Shown: positions 1 through 7,310, counted from the stretch's first letter. The stretch is 13,852 nt of DNA from JBNKEI01 sp050288705 (GCA_050288705.1 JBNKEI010000013.1:1-13852), one strand, 5' to 3'. Made by a program: numbers and translations. The notes: generated by a model not told the origin, from the letters alone.

Positions 1-229
1 TGCGGTGGATAGGGAAATGCTGATGGAATTGCGCCAAATGTCTTCGCATGTCGCTGGTCGATCCCTGACGAGGGTATATCCATTGGTCGCCGCAACCAGT
101 TACCGAGCCATGAGATTCAATTAATTCCCAACCGTCTGCAATCACTCTTTCTTCGATGTATTTGTCAAGCTTTATTCCTTCTATTATTTTTCTAAATTGG
201 TCATCTGATTCTGCTCGTTCATCTGCCAT
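1..229 (-). CDS. hypothetical protein, 5' part (runs off the window edge)
   Basis: A stop-free minus-strand frame runs from the window edge through an ATG at 229-227. It reads MADERAESDDQFRK, continues through IEERVIADGWELIESHG and is still open at position 1. Composition looks protein-like: charged and helical first, then a Trp/Gly/Cys-containing part. I do not recognise a family. The frame also stays open upstream through a TTG at 289 (LDIQHRIRAQAVSG) to an ATG near 370, so the true start may lie higher. No convincing ribosome-binding site precedes any candidate. A start above about 315 would overlap the divergent ORF at 316. The 3' end lies outside the window. That it is a gene at all rests only on the open frame and composition. 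Confidence 0.35.
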   Translation of the reverse strand, partial: MADERAESDDQFRKIIEGIKLDKYIEERVIADGWELIESHGSVTGCGDQWIYPRQGSTSDMRRHLAQFHQHFPIHR

Positions 230-315
230 GTCTATAAGTTCTACTATACCGGAGACGGCTTGTGCGCGAATTCGATGCTGAATATCCAAATTGTGAGCGA
301 TAGGGTCTGTAGCGG

Positions 316-555
316 ATGAAGAAAAAAGCAAGTTCTTGTAAAAAATTAGTATACAAGTCCATAAATGCATTAGGGCAGCCTTCGGTTAAAGTATTTTATG
401 TGGCCGGCGAAAATCTAATAGGGGCAATTCTTTGGGGAGATATTTCTCAGGCGGGGCTTTATTATGATGCTATTGTCAATCGCCGGGGAATTAACAATTT
501 TCATCTAAGCGCTCTGGACGTGGCTACATTTGGAAGTGCAGAACGTAATATTTAG
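316..555 (+). pseudogene. fragment resembling the C-terminal part of an NAD(P)/FAD-dependent oxidoreductase
   Basis: This 79-codon frame contains the stretch GENLIGAILWGDISQAGLYY followed by a YDAIVNRRGI-like end. It resembles the segment near the C-terminus of NirB/rubredoxin-reductase-like pyridine-nucleotide oxidoreductases (a general pattern of G-x-LvGa-l-vGD followed by a helix). The Rossmann GxGxxG motifs and FAD site of the full protein (about 400 residues) are absent. An in-frame TAG lies two codons before the ATG and there is no clear ribosome-binding site. I therefore read it as the leftover tail of a decayed gene rather than a functional 79-residue protein. An unrelated small ORF remains possible. 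Family recognition is from memory of motif shape only. Confidence 0.35.
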
Positions 556-600
556 GAGCTAGCCTCATAAGTTTCATCAGAGATTTTGGCTCGCGTTTTC

Positions 601-669
601 GGTCAAACTGCGACATCCAAAAAACCTGTAGGTCAAAGTTGCCTAATTTTGACCTACCAATAGGTCAAA
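601..669. promoter_or_regulatory. array of GGTCAAA half-sites upstream of the ATPase gene
   Basis: The 9-mer TAGGTCAAA occurs at 629-637 and 661-669 on the plus strand. Its exact reverse complement TTTGACCTA lies at 648-656 between them. A shorter GGTCAAA copy is at 601-607. The second and third sites form a perfect inverted repeat with a 4-nt spacer (TTTGACCTA-CCAA-TAGGTCAAA). The first and second form another with a 10-nt spacer. The array ends 21 bp before the ATPase start codon, where an operator would sit. The repeats are seen directly. Binding by a dimeric repressor, perhaps involving the downstream protein, is inference. Confidence 0.5.
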
Positions 670-690
670 CATGATGGTAGATTCCTGTCG

Positions 691-933
691 ATGAAGGAAA
701 TCTTGTTAAAACAGGCGGTTATCGACCAACAGGACGAAGCCAAAGCGTTACAGTCAGATGAGGGATTGGTCGCTCGTAGCGTAGGGACTCCCTTGCAAGG
801 AATGCTTGAGTCAGGCTTGATCACTGTTATCACTGGAATACGGCGCTCGGGAAAATCGACTCTTGCTCTACAGGCGCTAAGACAAAAAAATATCTATATT
901 TTAATTTTGATGATGAAATCCTTGGACAGCTAG
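691..933 (+). CDS. DUF4143-family P-loop ATPase, N-terminal part (upstream of a frameshift)
   Basis: This frame carries the N-terminus and Walker A motif GIRRSGKST (residues 49-57) of an AAA-like ATPase with a C-terminal DUF4143 domain. The family is found widely in bacteria and archaea, often in accessory regions, and its function is poorly defined. After LQALRQK the zero frame goes to IYILILMM and stops. The other frame continues with the expected family sequence KKYLYFNFDDE and then joins the downstream half at 954. The switch lies in the run of seven A at 884-890, and one extra A would restore a product of about 429 residues. No strong ribosome-binding site precedes ATG 691; the ATG at 671 leads quickly to a stop in another frame. 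It could be a pseudogene, a sequencing indel or slippage. Confidence 0.75.
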   Translation: MKEILLKQAVIDQQDEAKALQSDEGLVARSVGTPLQGMLESGLITVITGIRRSGKSTLALQALRQKNIYILILMMKSLDS

Positions 934-953
934 AAGCTATTAACCTAAACAAG

Positions 954-1979
954 GTGCTGGAGATAGGATTCGCCTTGCAGCCCGATACCAAATATCTGCT
1001 GTTTGATGAAATTCAGAATGTGGAAGGCTGGGAGCTTTTCATTAACCGACTTCAAAGGCAAAAATACAAAATACTAATAACCGGAAGTAATTCACGCCTT
1101 TTAAGTAGCGAGCTGTCCTCTCATTTAACGGGGAGACACCTTTCTGTAGAGCTTTTTCCGTTTTCTTTTGTTGAGCTATTGAAACTCAAAAAGATAGATT
1201 TTCCAAAACCAGACTCGGTTCTTACTACTCTTCAACGAGCTGAGTTAATTCAACTATTTACTTCCTACTGTCATCAAGGAGGGATTCCTCAAGCAATCCA
1301 GCTAACGCCTCAACGGATAGCTGTGCAGTATCTACGCGAGCTCTTTGACAAGATTATTACTCGAGACATTGTACAACGAAGAAAGATTAAGAATATTAAA
1401 GCAATCAGGGAGCTAGCTTTAGTAGGGCTTTCATTGTTTGGTTCCCAGTTTACCTATCAATCTTTACGAAAAGCATGCGGCTTGAGAAGTGTAAGCATGG
1501 CTCAAAACTATATCGGGCATCTTCAGGAATTTTATCTTTTGCAGATTCTAGAGCCTTATTCTGCAAAATTGAAAAAAAGGGTGTCTCTTCCCAAAAAAAT
1601 GTATGCTATCGACACTGGCTTGATTGATGCTATTTTTCCTAAAATGACGATTGATTGCGGTCGAAAGATGGAAAATATTGTTTTTATAGAATTAAAACGA
1701 CGTAATTGCGAAATATATTATCTTCGAGGCGATTCTTATGAGATCGATTTCGCAATTAAAAATGGAAATCGATTTGTCGAGTTCATTCAAGTCTGTTGGG
1801 ACCTAAGTGACGCCAAAACTGAGAAGCGAGAGTTTTCTGCCTTGGAAAAAGCCGCAACGGCTTACGGGGTGGATAAACTTACGATCATTACGGAGATGCA
1901 CGAAGCAAAGGAGGCGTTTGGAAAACAGACTATCGAAATCGTTCCTTGCTGGAAATGGCTATTATCGTGTGGGGGATAA
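954..1979 (+). CDS. DUF4143-family P-loop ATPase, C-terminal part (downstream of a frameshift)
   Basis: This is the rest of the ATPase begun at 691. In order it shows Walker B YLLFDEIQ (residues 14-21 from GTG 954), the family signature W(E)LF, ITGSNSRLLSSELSSHLTGR (42-61) and FPFSFVELL (68-76). A winged-helix-like middle follows, then the DUF4143 C-terminal domain with E263-I-D265 and VEFIQV (275-280), which recalls a PD-(D/E)XK nuclease fold. The GTG at 954 is only the first available start in the frame. Family homology continues upstream to about 886 in the same frame (FNFDDEILGQLEAINLNKV), so this is not an independent gene. Nothing else in the half looks damaged, which suggests a recent lesion or a sequence error. 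No partner gene follows within 360 bp. Confidence 0.8.
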   Translation: MLEIGFALQPDTKYLLFDEIQNVEGWELFINRLQRQKYKILITGSNSRLLSSELSSHLTGRHLSVELFPFSFVELLKLKKIDFPKPDSVLTTLQRAELIQLFTSYCHQGGIPQAIQLTPQRIAVQYLRELFDKIITRDIVQRRKIKNIKAIRELALVGLSLFGSQFTYQSLRKACGLRSVSMAQNYIGHLQEFYLLQILEPYSAKLKKRVSLPKKMYAIDTGLIDAIFPKMTIDCGRKMENIVFIELKRRNCEIYYLRGDSYEIDFAIKNGNRFVEFIQVCWDLSDAKTEKREFSALEKAATAYGVDKLTIITEMHEAKEAFGKQTIEIVPCWKWLLSCGG

Positions 1980-2340
1980 TTAGCTTGACCCAAGCGATTG
2001 GAATTATCTCGCTTATTGAATTGAATACAACTGTTTGAGAAAGATGGGTCTATAGCTGAGTGTAATTTTACAATCCCACTACAACAGTCAACAAAACCAG
2101 CCAGTTCATTATCTACCGATCAGTTATTGTTGACCCATGTGAGGGGTCTTTGTTTCGTCCAGCCAGAGCTAGCCCATCAAATCAAGCAATGTGTGCCGAT
2201 GGAATGTCGGTGATGATCTGAGTACACCCGTTACGTGCCCGCCTGGGTGTCATCGCAGCAGGAAGGTCGTTAATCGGGCTAGCTTTCATGAACCTCATGC
2301 ATATACACTATCCTACCCATACTCTTTCAAGGAAACCTCT
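1980..2340. other. 360-bp stretch without a recognisable gene
   Basis: Apart from a possible weak terminator at 2132-2155 I see no coding frame with family character on either strand. A frame open from GTG 2191 into the next gene is non-coding-like before the signal peptide at 2341. A plausible but unproven -10-like TATACA lies at 2302-2307, and an AAGGAAA ribosome-binding site stands just before 2341. Confidence 0.5.
2132..2155 (+). terminator. weak candidate rho-independent terminator
   Basis: GACCC (2132-2136) pairs with GGGTC (2144-2148) over a 7-nt loop and is followed by TTTGTTT. The stem is only five base pairs and it sits about 150 bp after the ATPase stop codon, so confidence is low. 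Confidence 0.25.
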
Positions 2341-2901
2341 ATGAAAACCTGTCTTTACGCCTTCCTCCCAGCAATTTCTCTTGCTCTCTCGGGCCAAGCA
2401 GTTCTGGCTCAATCCGTAAAGGTACATAACAATCGGGTTTCAGTTACTGACGGCGTCAACAAAGTCGAAGTCGACACAAGAGAAGGAAACCACGTTCGGG
2501 TCACGGACGGAACCAATCAAGTTGAAGTCAATACCGGAGAGGGAAACCGAGTTGAAGTCAAAGCCAAGGCTTATGGCGCGAAGGCTAAGGTGAATACCAA
2601 AGTGTCCCGACGCCCACCCCAGGAACCGTTGTCGATCGCTGGCAGCGATGAACAGTATGATGAGGATTGCGCGGGACGCGATGTGGATATCACTGGTAGC
2701 AATCTCAAGGTCACGCTTCGTGGCGAGTGCGGTAGTGTAGGGGTGAATGGCAGCGACAATACCGTCAACATCGATAGCGTGGCTCGGATTGAAGTCGTTG
2801 GTACCAGCAACCAGGTAACCTGGCGCTCGGGTTTAAGCGAACGCAGGCCTCAGATTGCCAATACAGGTTCCGACAATGTGATTAAACATCGGAGTCGCTA
2901 G
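2341..2901 (+). CDS. exported DUF3060-family protein with tandem beta repeats
   Basis: This is a predicted secreted or periplasmic protein of 186 residues, function unknown. MKTCLYAFLPAISLALSGQA with VLA|Q is a Sec signal peptide with a likely cleavage site after residue 23. Residues about 32-73 hold two copies of a roughly 20-residue repeat, VTDGxNxVEVxTxEGNxV. A basic, Ala/Lys-rich linker follows (about 74-95). Residues 110-184 form a DUF3060-like domain: C110-AGRDVDITGS, LRGEC130, NGSDNTVNI, VVGTSNQVTW and TGSDNVIKH, a ladder of G-S-x-N turns expected to form a beta-solenoid. The two cysteines could form a disulfide. I chose ATG 2341 because AAGGAAA sits 6-12 nt upstream and the signal peptide begins there. 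A GTG at 2191 would put 50 non-hydrophobic residues before it. It is convergent with the tol-ppx operon. Confidence 0.8.
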   Translation: MKTCLYAFLPAISLALSGQAVLAQSVKVHNNRVSVTDGVNKVEVDTREGNHVRVTDGTNQVEVNTGEGNRVEVKAKAYGAKAKVNTKVSRRPPQEPLSIAGSDEQYDEDCAGRDVDITGSNLKVTLRGECGSVGVNGSDNTVNIDSVARIEVVGTSNQVTWRSGLSERRPQIANTGSDNVIKHRSR

Positions 2902-2919
2902 AGAAAAGCTACTGCAAGC

Positions 2920-2952
2920 CCTCACCCTAACCCTCTCCCAAAGGGAGAGGGG
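2920..2952. repeat. CCCTCACCCTAACCC-type dispersed hairpin repeat
   Basis: CCCTCACCCTAA is followed by a perfect 9-bp stem, CCCTCTCCC (2931-2939) and GGGAGAGGG (2943-2951), around a 3-nt loop. Very similar sequences occur many times in numerous Gram-negative genomes as intergenic repeats. It lies between two convergent genes and could act as a bidirectional transcript end, although no T-tract follows on either strand. Confidence 0.7.
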
Positions 2953-2969
2953 AACTGCTGTGCGTATAA

Positions 2970-3890
2970 TTATGTCGTCTGGAGCGCATCCCCAAACCGG
3001 TTATACAAAAGTCCCCAGCGAATACCTCGATCACTCACCACCAAATCAAGAGCTAGCAGTCGCGCCATTGCCCGCTCCAAAATTAGTGTTCCTGCAGCAA
3101 TTACATCTGCTCGCTTAGAAGGCATTCCTTTTAATTGTAGTCGGCGTTTCAAGGGAAATCGGAAGTAACGCATGCCTTCATGGCGAACGGTTTCTTCAGT
3201 CATTTTCGCAAGATGCACCTTCTGATGGTCATAGGGGTCAATTTCGTTGGCCACTGCATATATAGTAGTAACTGTTCCGGCAATTCCTACTAATTGAAAT
3301 CCTGGTTCAGGCATGGGAAGCGCCATAAATGCCTTGTCGATGAATTGCTGCATTTCATTGCGCTCGGCAATGGAAGGGGGATCGTTCTTAATAAATCTTT
3401 CCGTTAATCGCACCGAGCCAATATTAAACGATTTACGAAATGAAATAGTGTTTCCTTGGCCATAAACAAATTCGGTGGAGCCACCTCCGATATCTACAAC
3501 CACCAAAGGAGAATCGCTTCCTAAATCGCGAGCGGCCGATTCGTAAGAAAGCTGCGCTTCTAAATCTCCTGAAATAATCTCTGGCAAAACCTGGGCTTCT
3601 TTTTCCACTCGGCTAAGAAATTCTTGCCCGTTGCTAGCGTCACGCGCCGCGCTAGTGGTGGTGCAAGCAATTTGGGAAGCACCTAGTGAGCGCGCTTCTT
3701 GCGCAAATTTGGCGACCACCGCAACTGTTTCAGAAATGGCTTCTTCGTCTAGCTTTCCCGAACGATCTACTCCTCTTCCTAGCCTGGTAATTTCTGCGCG
3801 CTCTACTACTGGCTGAAAGGTATTGCTTCTTGGTTGGGCAACTAGCAAAAGCACTGTATTAGTTCCGATATCAATGGTGGCGAATCGCAT
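2970..3890 (-). CDS. ppx: Ppx/GppA-family exopolyphosphatase
   Basis: The product is an actin-like (ASKHA) phosphatase of 306 residues, the short form of the family, which removes phosphate from polyphosphate and/or pppGpp. Visible motifs are phosphate-1 DIGTNTVLLL (7-16), ISGDLEAQLSY (106-116, with the conserved E-A pair), phosphate-2 VVDIGGGSTE (131-140) and GIAGTVTTI near residue 205. The frame is open for 38 more codons upstream, but ATG 3890 begins right at the conserved MRFATIDIG and is preceded by GAGGAAG six nucleotides away. The longer start would overlap tolB. The gap to the tolB stop is 37 nt, so ppx is probably the last gene of the tol operon. The sequence alone does not decide between polyphosphate and pppGpp as main substrate. 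Confidence 0.88.
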   Translation of the reverse strand: MRFATIDIGTNTVLLLVAQPRSNTFQPVVERAEITRLGRGVDRSGKLDEEAISETVAVVAKFAQEARSLGASQIACTTTSAARDASNGQEFLSRVEKEAQVLPEIISGDLEAQLSYESAARDLGSDSPLVVVDIGGGSTEFVYGQGNTISFRKSFNIGSVRLTERFIKNDPPSIAERNEMQQFIDKAFMALPMPEPGFQLVGIAGTVTTIYAVANEIDPYDHQKVHLAKMTEETVRHEGMRYFRFPLKRRLQLKGMPSKRADVIAAGTLILERAMARLLALDLVVSDRGIRWGLLYNRFGDALQTT

Positions 3891-3927
3891 ATGTGCTTCC
3901 TCTACAGAATGGGAAAAATCCCCGTGA

Positions 3928-5247
3928 TTATTTAGAAGAAAGGAAAGGTCCCCAGGAAGGAGTAAAAGTTTCTTCAGTGGACATTTGGCGCTGAAAATTT
4001 CCATCGGCGCTCATTACAAATAATTGCCGTTTACCTTTACGAGTTGAAACAAAAGCAATCATTCGACCATTGGGAGAAAAGGAAGGTTGTTCATTATTTC
4101 CCTGATCTTGGGTAAGTCGGTTAATTTTGCCAGTTGTTACCTCCACTGTAAAAATATCGAAAGCATTACGCTCGTCGCGAGCAGTAAACGCAATTACATC
4201 GCCACGTGGAGACCAATCAGGAGTTTGATTATAGTTTCCCTGAAAAGTCAGCCGGCGAGCCGCGCCTCCTACCGCGGGAGCAACATAAATTTGGGGATTC
4301 CCTGCGCGGTTAGAAACAAAGGCGATTTCTTTGCCAGTAGGAGAAAAACTCGGGCTGGAGTTGATTCCAAAACCGTCAGTGATGCGGCGAGCGTTTTTGC
4401 CGTTAGTCGAAGCTACCCAAATATGACTATTGCCATCGTCTTCGCTAACTGCAAAAGCAATACGTCGACCGTCAGGAGAAAACGAACCCCCGGTTACGAT
4501 TGCGGAATCACGGCGGAAGATGCGAGTGGTGTTTTTCGAACGCAAATTATAAGCCCAGAGCTCGGCACTTCCTGACTTATAGGTGGTAAAGGCCAGCGAG
4601 CCTCCGCTGGTGGACCAGAAAGGTAATAAATTCAAACTAGAGGAGGTAATTGGTTGGACATTTTTGCCGTCCCAGTCGGCAATAAATATTTGTTTTAACC
4701 CTTTGGTTTTGCGCACAAATGCCATTCGGGTTTGGAAAGCGCCCGGCTCGCGGGTGTAAAAGGTGAATACTTCGTCGGCAAAACGATGGGCTAAAGAACG
4801 CGCTTGAGATGCGGGAACGGTGTAGTGTCGGGTGAGTTCTTCTTTTCCAGCAACCGTATTATACAAATGAAACTGGGCGGAAACCGGGTCGGTATTAGAA
4901 ATGGCTACCTTAATTAGACTTTCGGCTCCTACGTCTTGCCAGCGCGTAAACTTGATTTGTGAAAGGAGAGCTCCCTCGGTGGAATCAGCCAGGAAAGACT
5001 TGCGGTCGAGAAGCTCAAATAAACCGGATACGGAAAGATCTTGTATGAGGGCTTCATCAATAACTTGTCCGGCGCTGCGGCTGGCAGAAGAATCAGAAAA
5101 AATGGGTGGCGCAATAGCCATTGGAAGTGGCCGGAAAGCAGCTCCCGAAAGGTTGATTACTGGGCGTTGAACCTTTTTTTTGGCAAAACCTGAGGGAGAA
5201 ACCAAAAAGGTGGCGAGAAGCAATGCGGAGACGAGGATGTTCTTCAT
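3928..5247 (-). CDS. tolB: Tol-Pal system beta-propeller protein TolB
   Basis: Periplasmic TolB links the TolQRA inner-membrane machine to Pal and peptidoglycan during outer-membrane constriction. The product is 439 residues, the usual length. Residues 1-22 are a Sec signal peptide (NILVSALLLATFLVSPSGFA) without a lipobox cysteine. The N-terminal TolB domain spans about 26-165 (VIDEALIQDLSVSGLFELL). The propeller shows repeated PD40 motifs: FSPDGRRIAFAV (256-267), FSPTGKEIAFVSNR (301-314), WSPRGDVIAFTARD (345-358) and FSPNGRMIAFVSTR (390-403), each followed by x-I/F-ahv-type strands. The frame is open to 5286, but ATG 5247 has GGAG five nucleotides upstream and begins the signal peptide. It lies 35 nt after tolA and 37 nt before ppx. 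No pal gene follows, so Pal must be encoded elsewhere if the system is complete. Confidence 0.93.
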   Translation of the reverse strand: MKNILVSALLLATFLVSPSGFAKKKVQRPVINLSGAAFRPLPMAIAPPIFSDSSASRSAGQVIDEALIQDLSVSGLFELLDRKSFLADSTEGALLSQIKFTRWQDVGAESLIKVAISNTDPVSAQFHLYNTVAGKEELTRHYTVPASQARSLAHRFADEVFTFYTREPGAFQTRMAFVRKTKGLKQIFIADWDGKNVQPITSSSLNLLPFWSTSGGSLAFTTYKSGSAELWAYNLRSKNTTRIFRRDSAIVTGGSFSPDGRRIAFAVSEDDGNSHIWVASTNGKNARRITDGFGINSSPSFSPTGKEIAFVSNRAGNPQIYVAPAVGGAARRLTFQGNYNQTPDWSPRGDVIAFTARDERNAFDIFTVEVTTGKINRLTQDQGNNEQPSFSPNGRMIAFVSTRKGKRQLFVMSADGNFQRQMSTEETFTPSWGPFLSSK

Positions 5248-5282
5248 AGTAACTCCATTCATAAGACGGATTTCCCCTAGGC

Positions 5283-6053
5283 TCAAGGGGTAGCAACAAC
5301 CTCAACTCCAACTGTTTTCAAAACATCGACTAGATGAGTGGGAGGAGGACCAAAAGGAGCGGCTTTGTGCAGCGCCAAAACAACATCTTGGTCAAATTGC
5401 TCGTTGCCGCTGGAATCTTGCAATTGAGGCTCTTTAATAAGCTCTCCGGTGGAAGAGATGAAAAGGACAACGGTTGCTTTCAAGCGGATAAGCTCCTGTG
5501 GAGAGATAGTCTTGGTAACCCCGTAGTAGCGGCGGGCTTTTGCGAGAATTAGTCCAAAATAGCGTTCTCCTTCTTCCGCAGTATCGCTATCCCCTTCGGG
5601 ATCTCCTTCCGGGTCACCGATAGCTTCGTCTTGCTTGGCGGCATTGTTATCAAAAATACTTAGGAGGTTCTCTCGGCGGTTGGGAGGCGGTGGCTTGGGT
5701 TTCGGTTTTGCTTCCAGAGGAGGAAGAGCAGCAGCCGAGGCAGGAGCAGGAGTAGGAGCAGGTTTAGCTTCCGCCGGCGCAGGTGGCGGAGACTGGGAGG
5801 GAGCAGGAACGACCGGTTTCGAGGGAGGAGGAGTAGGATAGGTTTTTCTAGGAAGGTTGGTAGGCTTTGGTTTTGCCCCTAAACGAACAAGCTTAGCGCT
5901 AATTGGCTTGCGTTCCAAATCCATTTGCGGGGGCTGGAAAAGCCGCAGTCCTACAAAAATTGCTACTATCAATCCGTGAAGAAGCACCGAGCCAATAATC
6001 GCCCAAGCCATAAAACGGCTTTCTCTGTGCCCAGCAGCTAACAAAGGGGACAT
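5283..6053 (-). CDS. tolA: TolA/TonB-like energy-transducing envelope protein
   Basis: This protein spans the periplasm and carries energy from the TolQR motor to the outer-membrane side. Residues about 15-39 form one transmembrane helix containing S22-V-L-L-H26, the S-x3-H motif that TolA/TonB use to contact TolQ/ExbB. A Pro/Lys/Ala-rich extended region follows (about 45-127). An acidic patch (DPEGDPEGDS) precedes a C-terminal TolA/TonB domain of about 95 residues (YFGLILAKARRYY, ATVVLFISSTGELI, FDQDVVLALHKAAPFGPPP). The long Ala/Lys/Glu coiled coil of enterobacterial TolA is replaced by the proline-rich arm, so domain layout looks as much TonB as TolA. Position between tolR and tolB argues for a Tol role. 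ATG 6053 has AGG eight nucleotides upstream. An in-frame GTG at 6059 is the alternative start. Confidence 0.85.
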   Translation of the reverse strand: MSPLLAAGHRESRFMAWAIIGSVLLHGLIVAIFVGLRLFQPPQMDLERKPISAKLVRLGAKPKPTNLPRKTYPTPPPSKPVVPAPSQSPPPAPAEAKPAPTPAPASAAALPPLEAKPKPKPPPPNRRENLLSIFDNNAAKQDEAIGDPEGDPEGDSDTAEEGERYFGLILAKARRYYGVTKTISPQELIRLKATVVLFISSTGELIKEPQLQDSSGNEQFDQDVVLALHKAAPFGPPPTHLVDVLKTVGVEVVATP

Positions 6054-6088
6054 ATTCACGACCTAAATACTCCGTGCGGTAAGCTTGC

Positions 6089-6538
6089 TCAATTGCCTCC
6101 CAGAGGATCAAGAAGGTCGCTGGATTTGGATTGTACTGGATCGGTAACCATTCCTACGTTGCTGATTCCTGCTCGCTGTGCTGCGGCCATTACTTCCACT
6201 ACCAGGCCATATTTTAAATCGCGGTCTGCATGTAGGTAAATCTCTTTGTCTTCCTGCGCCTTTTTATTGCTCTTTAGTTTGGTCTCCAACTCGGTAAAAG
6301 GAACTTCTACCTCGCCAATAAAAACCTTGCCTACTCGGTCGACGGAAATCACTAGTTTTTTTTCTTTGGCGTCTATGGGCGCAGCATTAGCGTTGGGCAA
6401 AGCTACCTTGACTCCTTGTTGAATTAGGGGCGCGGTTACCATAAAAATGATCAGCAACACCAGCATGACGTCTACTAGCGGGGTGACGTTTATTTCGCTT
6501 AAGGCGGATTTAGGTCCTCCGCCTGCTGACATGGCCAT
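6089..6538 (-). CDS. tolR: TolR/ExbD-family proton-channel subunit
   Basis: This small bitopic inner-membrane protein of 149 residues works with TolQ as a proton-driven motor. The N-terminal helix NVTPLVDVMLVLLIIFMV contains D23, the essential membrane aspartate that carries protons in this family. The periplasmic domain follows, with KLVISVDRVGKVFIGE and IYLHADRDLKYGLVVEVM (the ADRD-x(2,3)-Y pattern typical of ExbD/TolR). It ends about 35 nt before tolA and starts 11 nt after the tolQ stop. AGGG lies nine nucleotides before ATG 6538; a second in-frame ATG is two codons on. Sequence alone does not separate TolR from ExbD, and the neighbouring tolB decides the name. Confidence 0.92.
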   Translation of the reverse strand: MAMSAGGGPKSALSEINVTPLVDVMLVLLIIFMVTAPLIQQGVKVALPNANAAPIDAKEKKLVISVDRVGKVFIGEVEVPFTELETKLKSNKKAQEDKEIYLHADRDLKYGLVVEVMAAAQRAGISNVGMVTDPVQSKSSDLLDPLGGN

Positions 6539-6549
6539 AGCTTTTAGCC

Positions 6550-7281
6550 CTATTTAAAAAAGTGGCGCCTACAGATATTAAGAAAATCACTAGAAAAACT
6601 ATCCATTTCACTCCTCAAAACATTAATTCTCGAAAGAAAGAAATTGTAGGCTACAACTGCGGGGATGGCCGCGAAAAGTCCCACTGCGGTAGCAATAAGT
6701 GCTTCAGAAATGGGTTTAGCTACAGTGGCCAAATTGGCGTTTCCTTGCAAATAAATATCTTGGAAAGCCCCCATTATTCCCCAAACAGTTCCAAAAAGGC
6801 CTACAAATGGCGCTGCTGACCCGGTGGTGGCTAAAAAAGCTACTTTGGATTCTAAATGAGTACCCTCGGCGACTGCTGCTCGACGCAAAGCACGTTCCAC
6901 ATTTTCAATGCCGCCAAGGTCATAGCGAGGTTCGCTACTGGCGTTTTTTTGTTGTTGGCCAGCGGTCACTTTGGATAACTCAATATAGCCAGCGCGGAAT
7001 ACTTGGCTAATGGGTGAGTCGGAAAGCTGGTCGGATTCCTGATAAATAGCAGGAAGACTTTTGGATTGCCAAAAAGTATCTAGGAAAAGCACAGATTGGC
7101 GTTGAGCCTGACGCAGGTGAATGTGTTTCATCAAGATAATGGCCCAAGAAACCAACGAGGCAATCAATAGCAATACAAGAACTAGTATCCCTACCGGGCC
7201 AGAATGGGTGACAATTTCTAGGTAATCGAGACCAGCAGCCAATGGCGGGATTGGGAGAAGGGCGGTAAAAAAAGTTGACAT
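6550..7281 (-). CDS. tolQ: TolQ/ExbB-family proton-channel subunit
   Basis: This polytopic inner-membrane motor protein (243 residues) forms the ring around TolR. Helix 1 is at about 28-51 (GPVGILVLVLLLIASLVSWAI). A cytoplasmic loop of roughly 90 residues follows and contains VERALRRAAVAEGTHLESKVAFLATTG. Helices 2 and 3 are at about 150-174 (APFVGLFGTVWGIMGAF) and 190-216 (ISEALIATAVGLFAAIPAVV). The conserved Thr/Gly-rich helices 2 and 3 and the FGTVWGIM motif are hallmarks of TolQ/ExbB/MotA-type channels. It is the first gene of the minus-strand tolQ-tolR-tolA-tolB-ppx run. Only a modest GAGA-type ribosome-binding site precedes ATG 7281. No ybgC lies upstream; the neighbour is a divergent lipoprotein gene. 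Confidence 0.93.
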   Translation of the reverse strand: MSTFFTALLPIPPLAAGLDYLEIVTHSGPVGILVLVLLLIASLVSWAIILMKHIHLRQAQRQSVLFLDTFWQSKSLPAIYQESDQLSDSPISQVFRAGYIELSKVTAGQQQKNASSEPRYDLGGIENVERALRRAAVAEGTHLESKVAFLATTGSAAPFVGLFGTVWGIMGAFQDIYLQGNANLATVAKPISEALIATAVGLFAAIPAVVAYNFFLSRINVLRSEMDSFSSDFLNICRRHFFK

Positions 7282-7310
7282 CGATATCTCTTTCTAGAAA
7301 GAAGGAACGA

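Noticed and set aside
2191..2340. Upstream GTG-start extension of the DUF3060 protein
   Set aside because: The extra 50 residues are not signal-like and there is no ribosome-binding site. The signal peptide and AAGGAAA site both mark ATG 2341.
3891..4004. 38-residue N-terminal extension of Ppx
   Set aside because: It overlaps the end of tolB, lacks family similarity, and a good GAGGAAG site precedes ATG 3890.
4087..4575. 162-codon plus-strand open frame inside tolB
   Set aside because: It is antisense to the strongly supported TolB propeller and has no family character.
5635..5841. Gly/Ala-rich plus-strand frame inside tolA
   Set aside because: It is the reverse complement of the proline-rich arm of TolA, a usual source of spurious Gly-rich frames.
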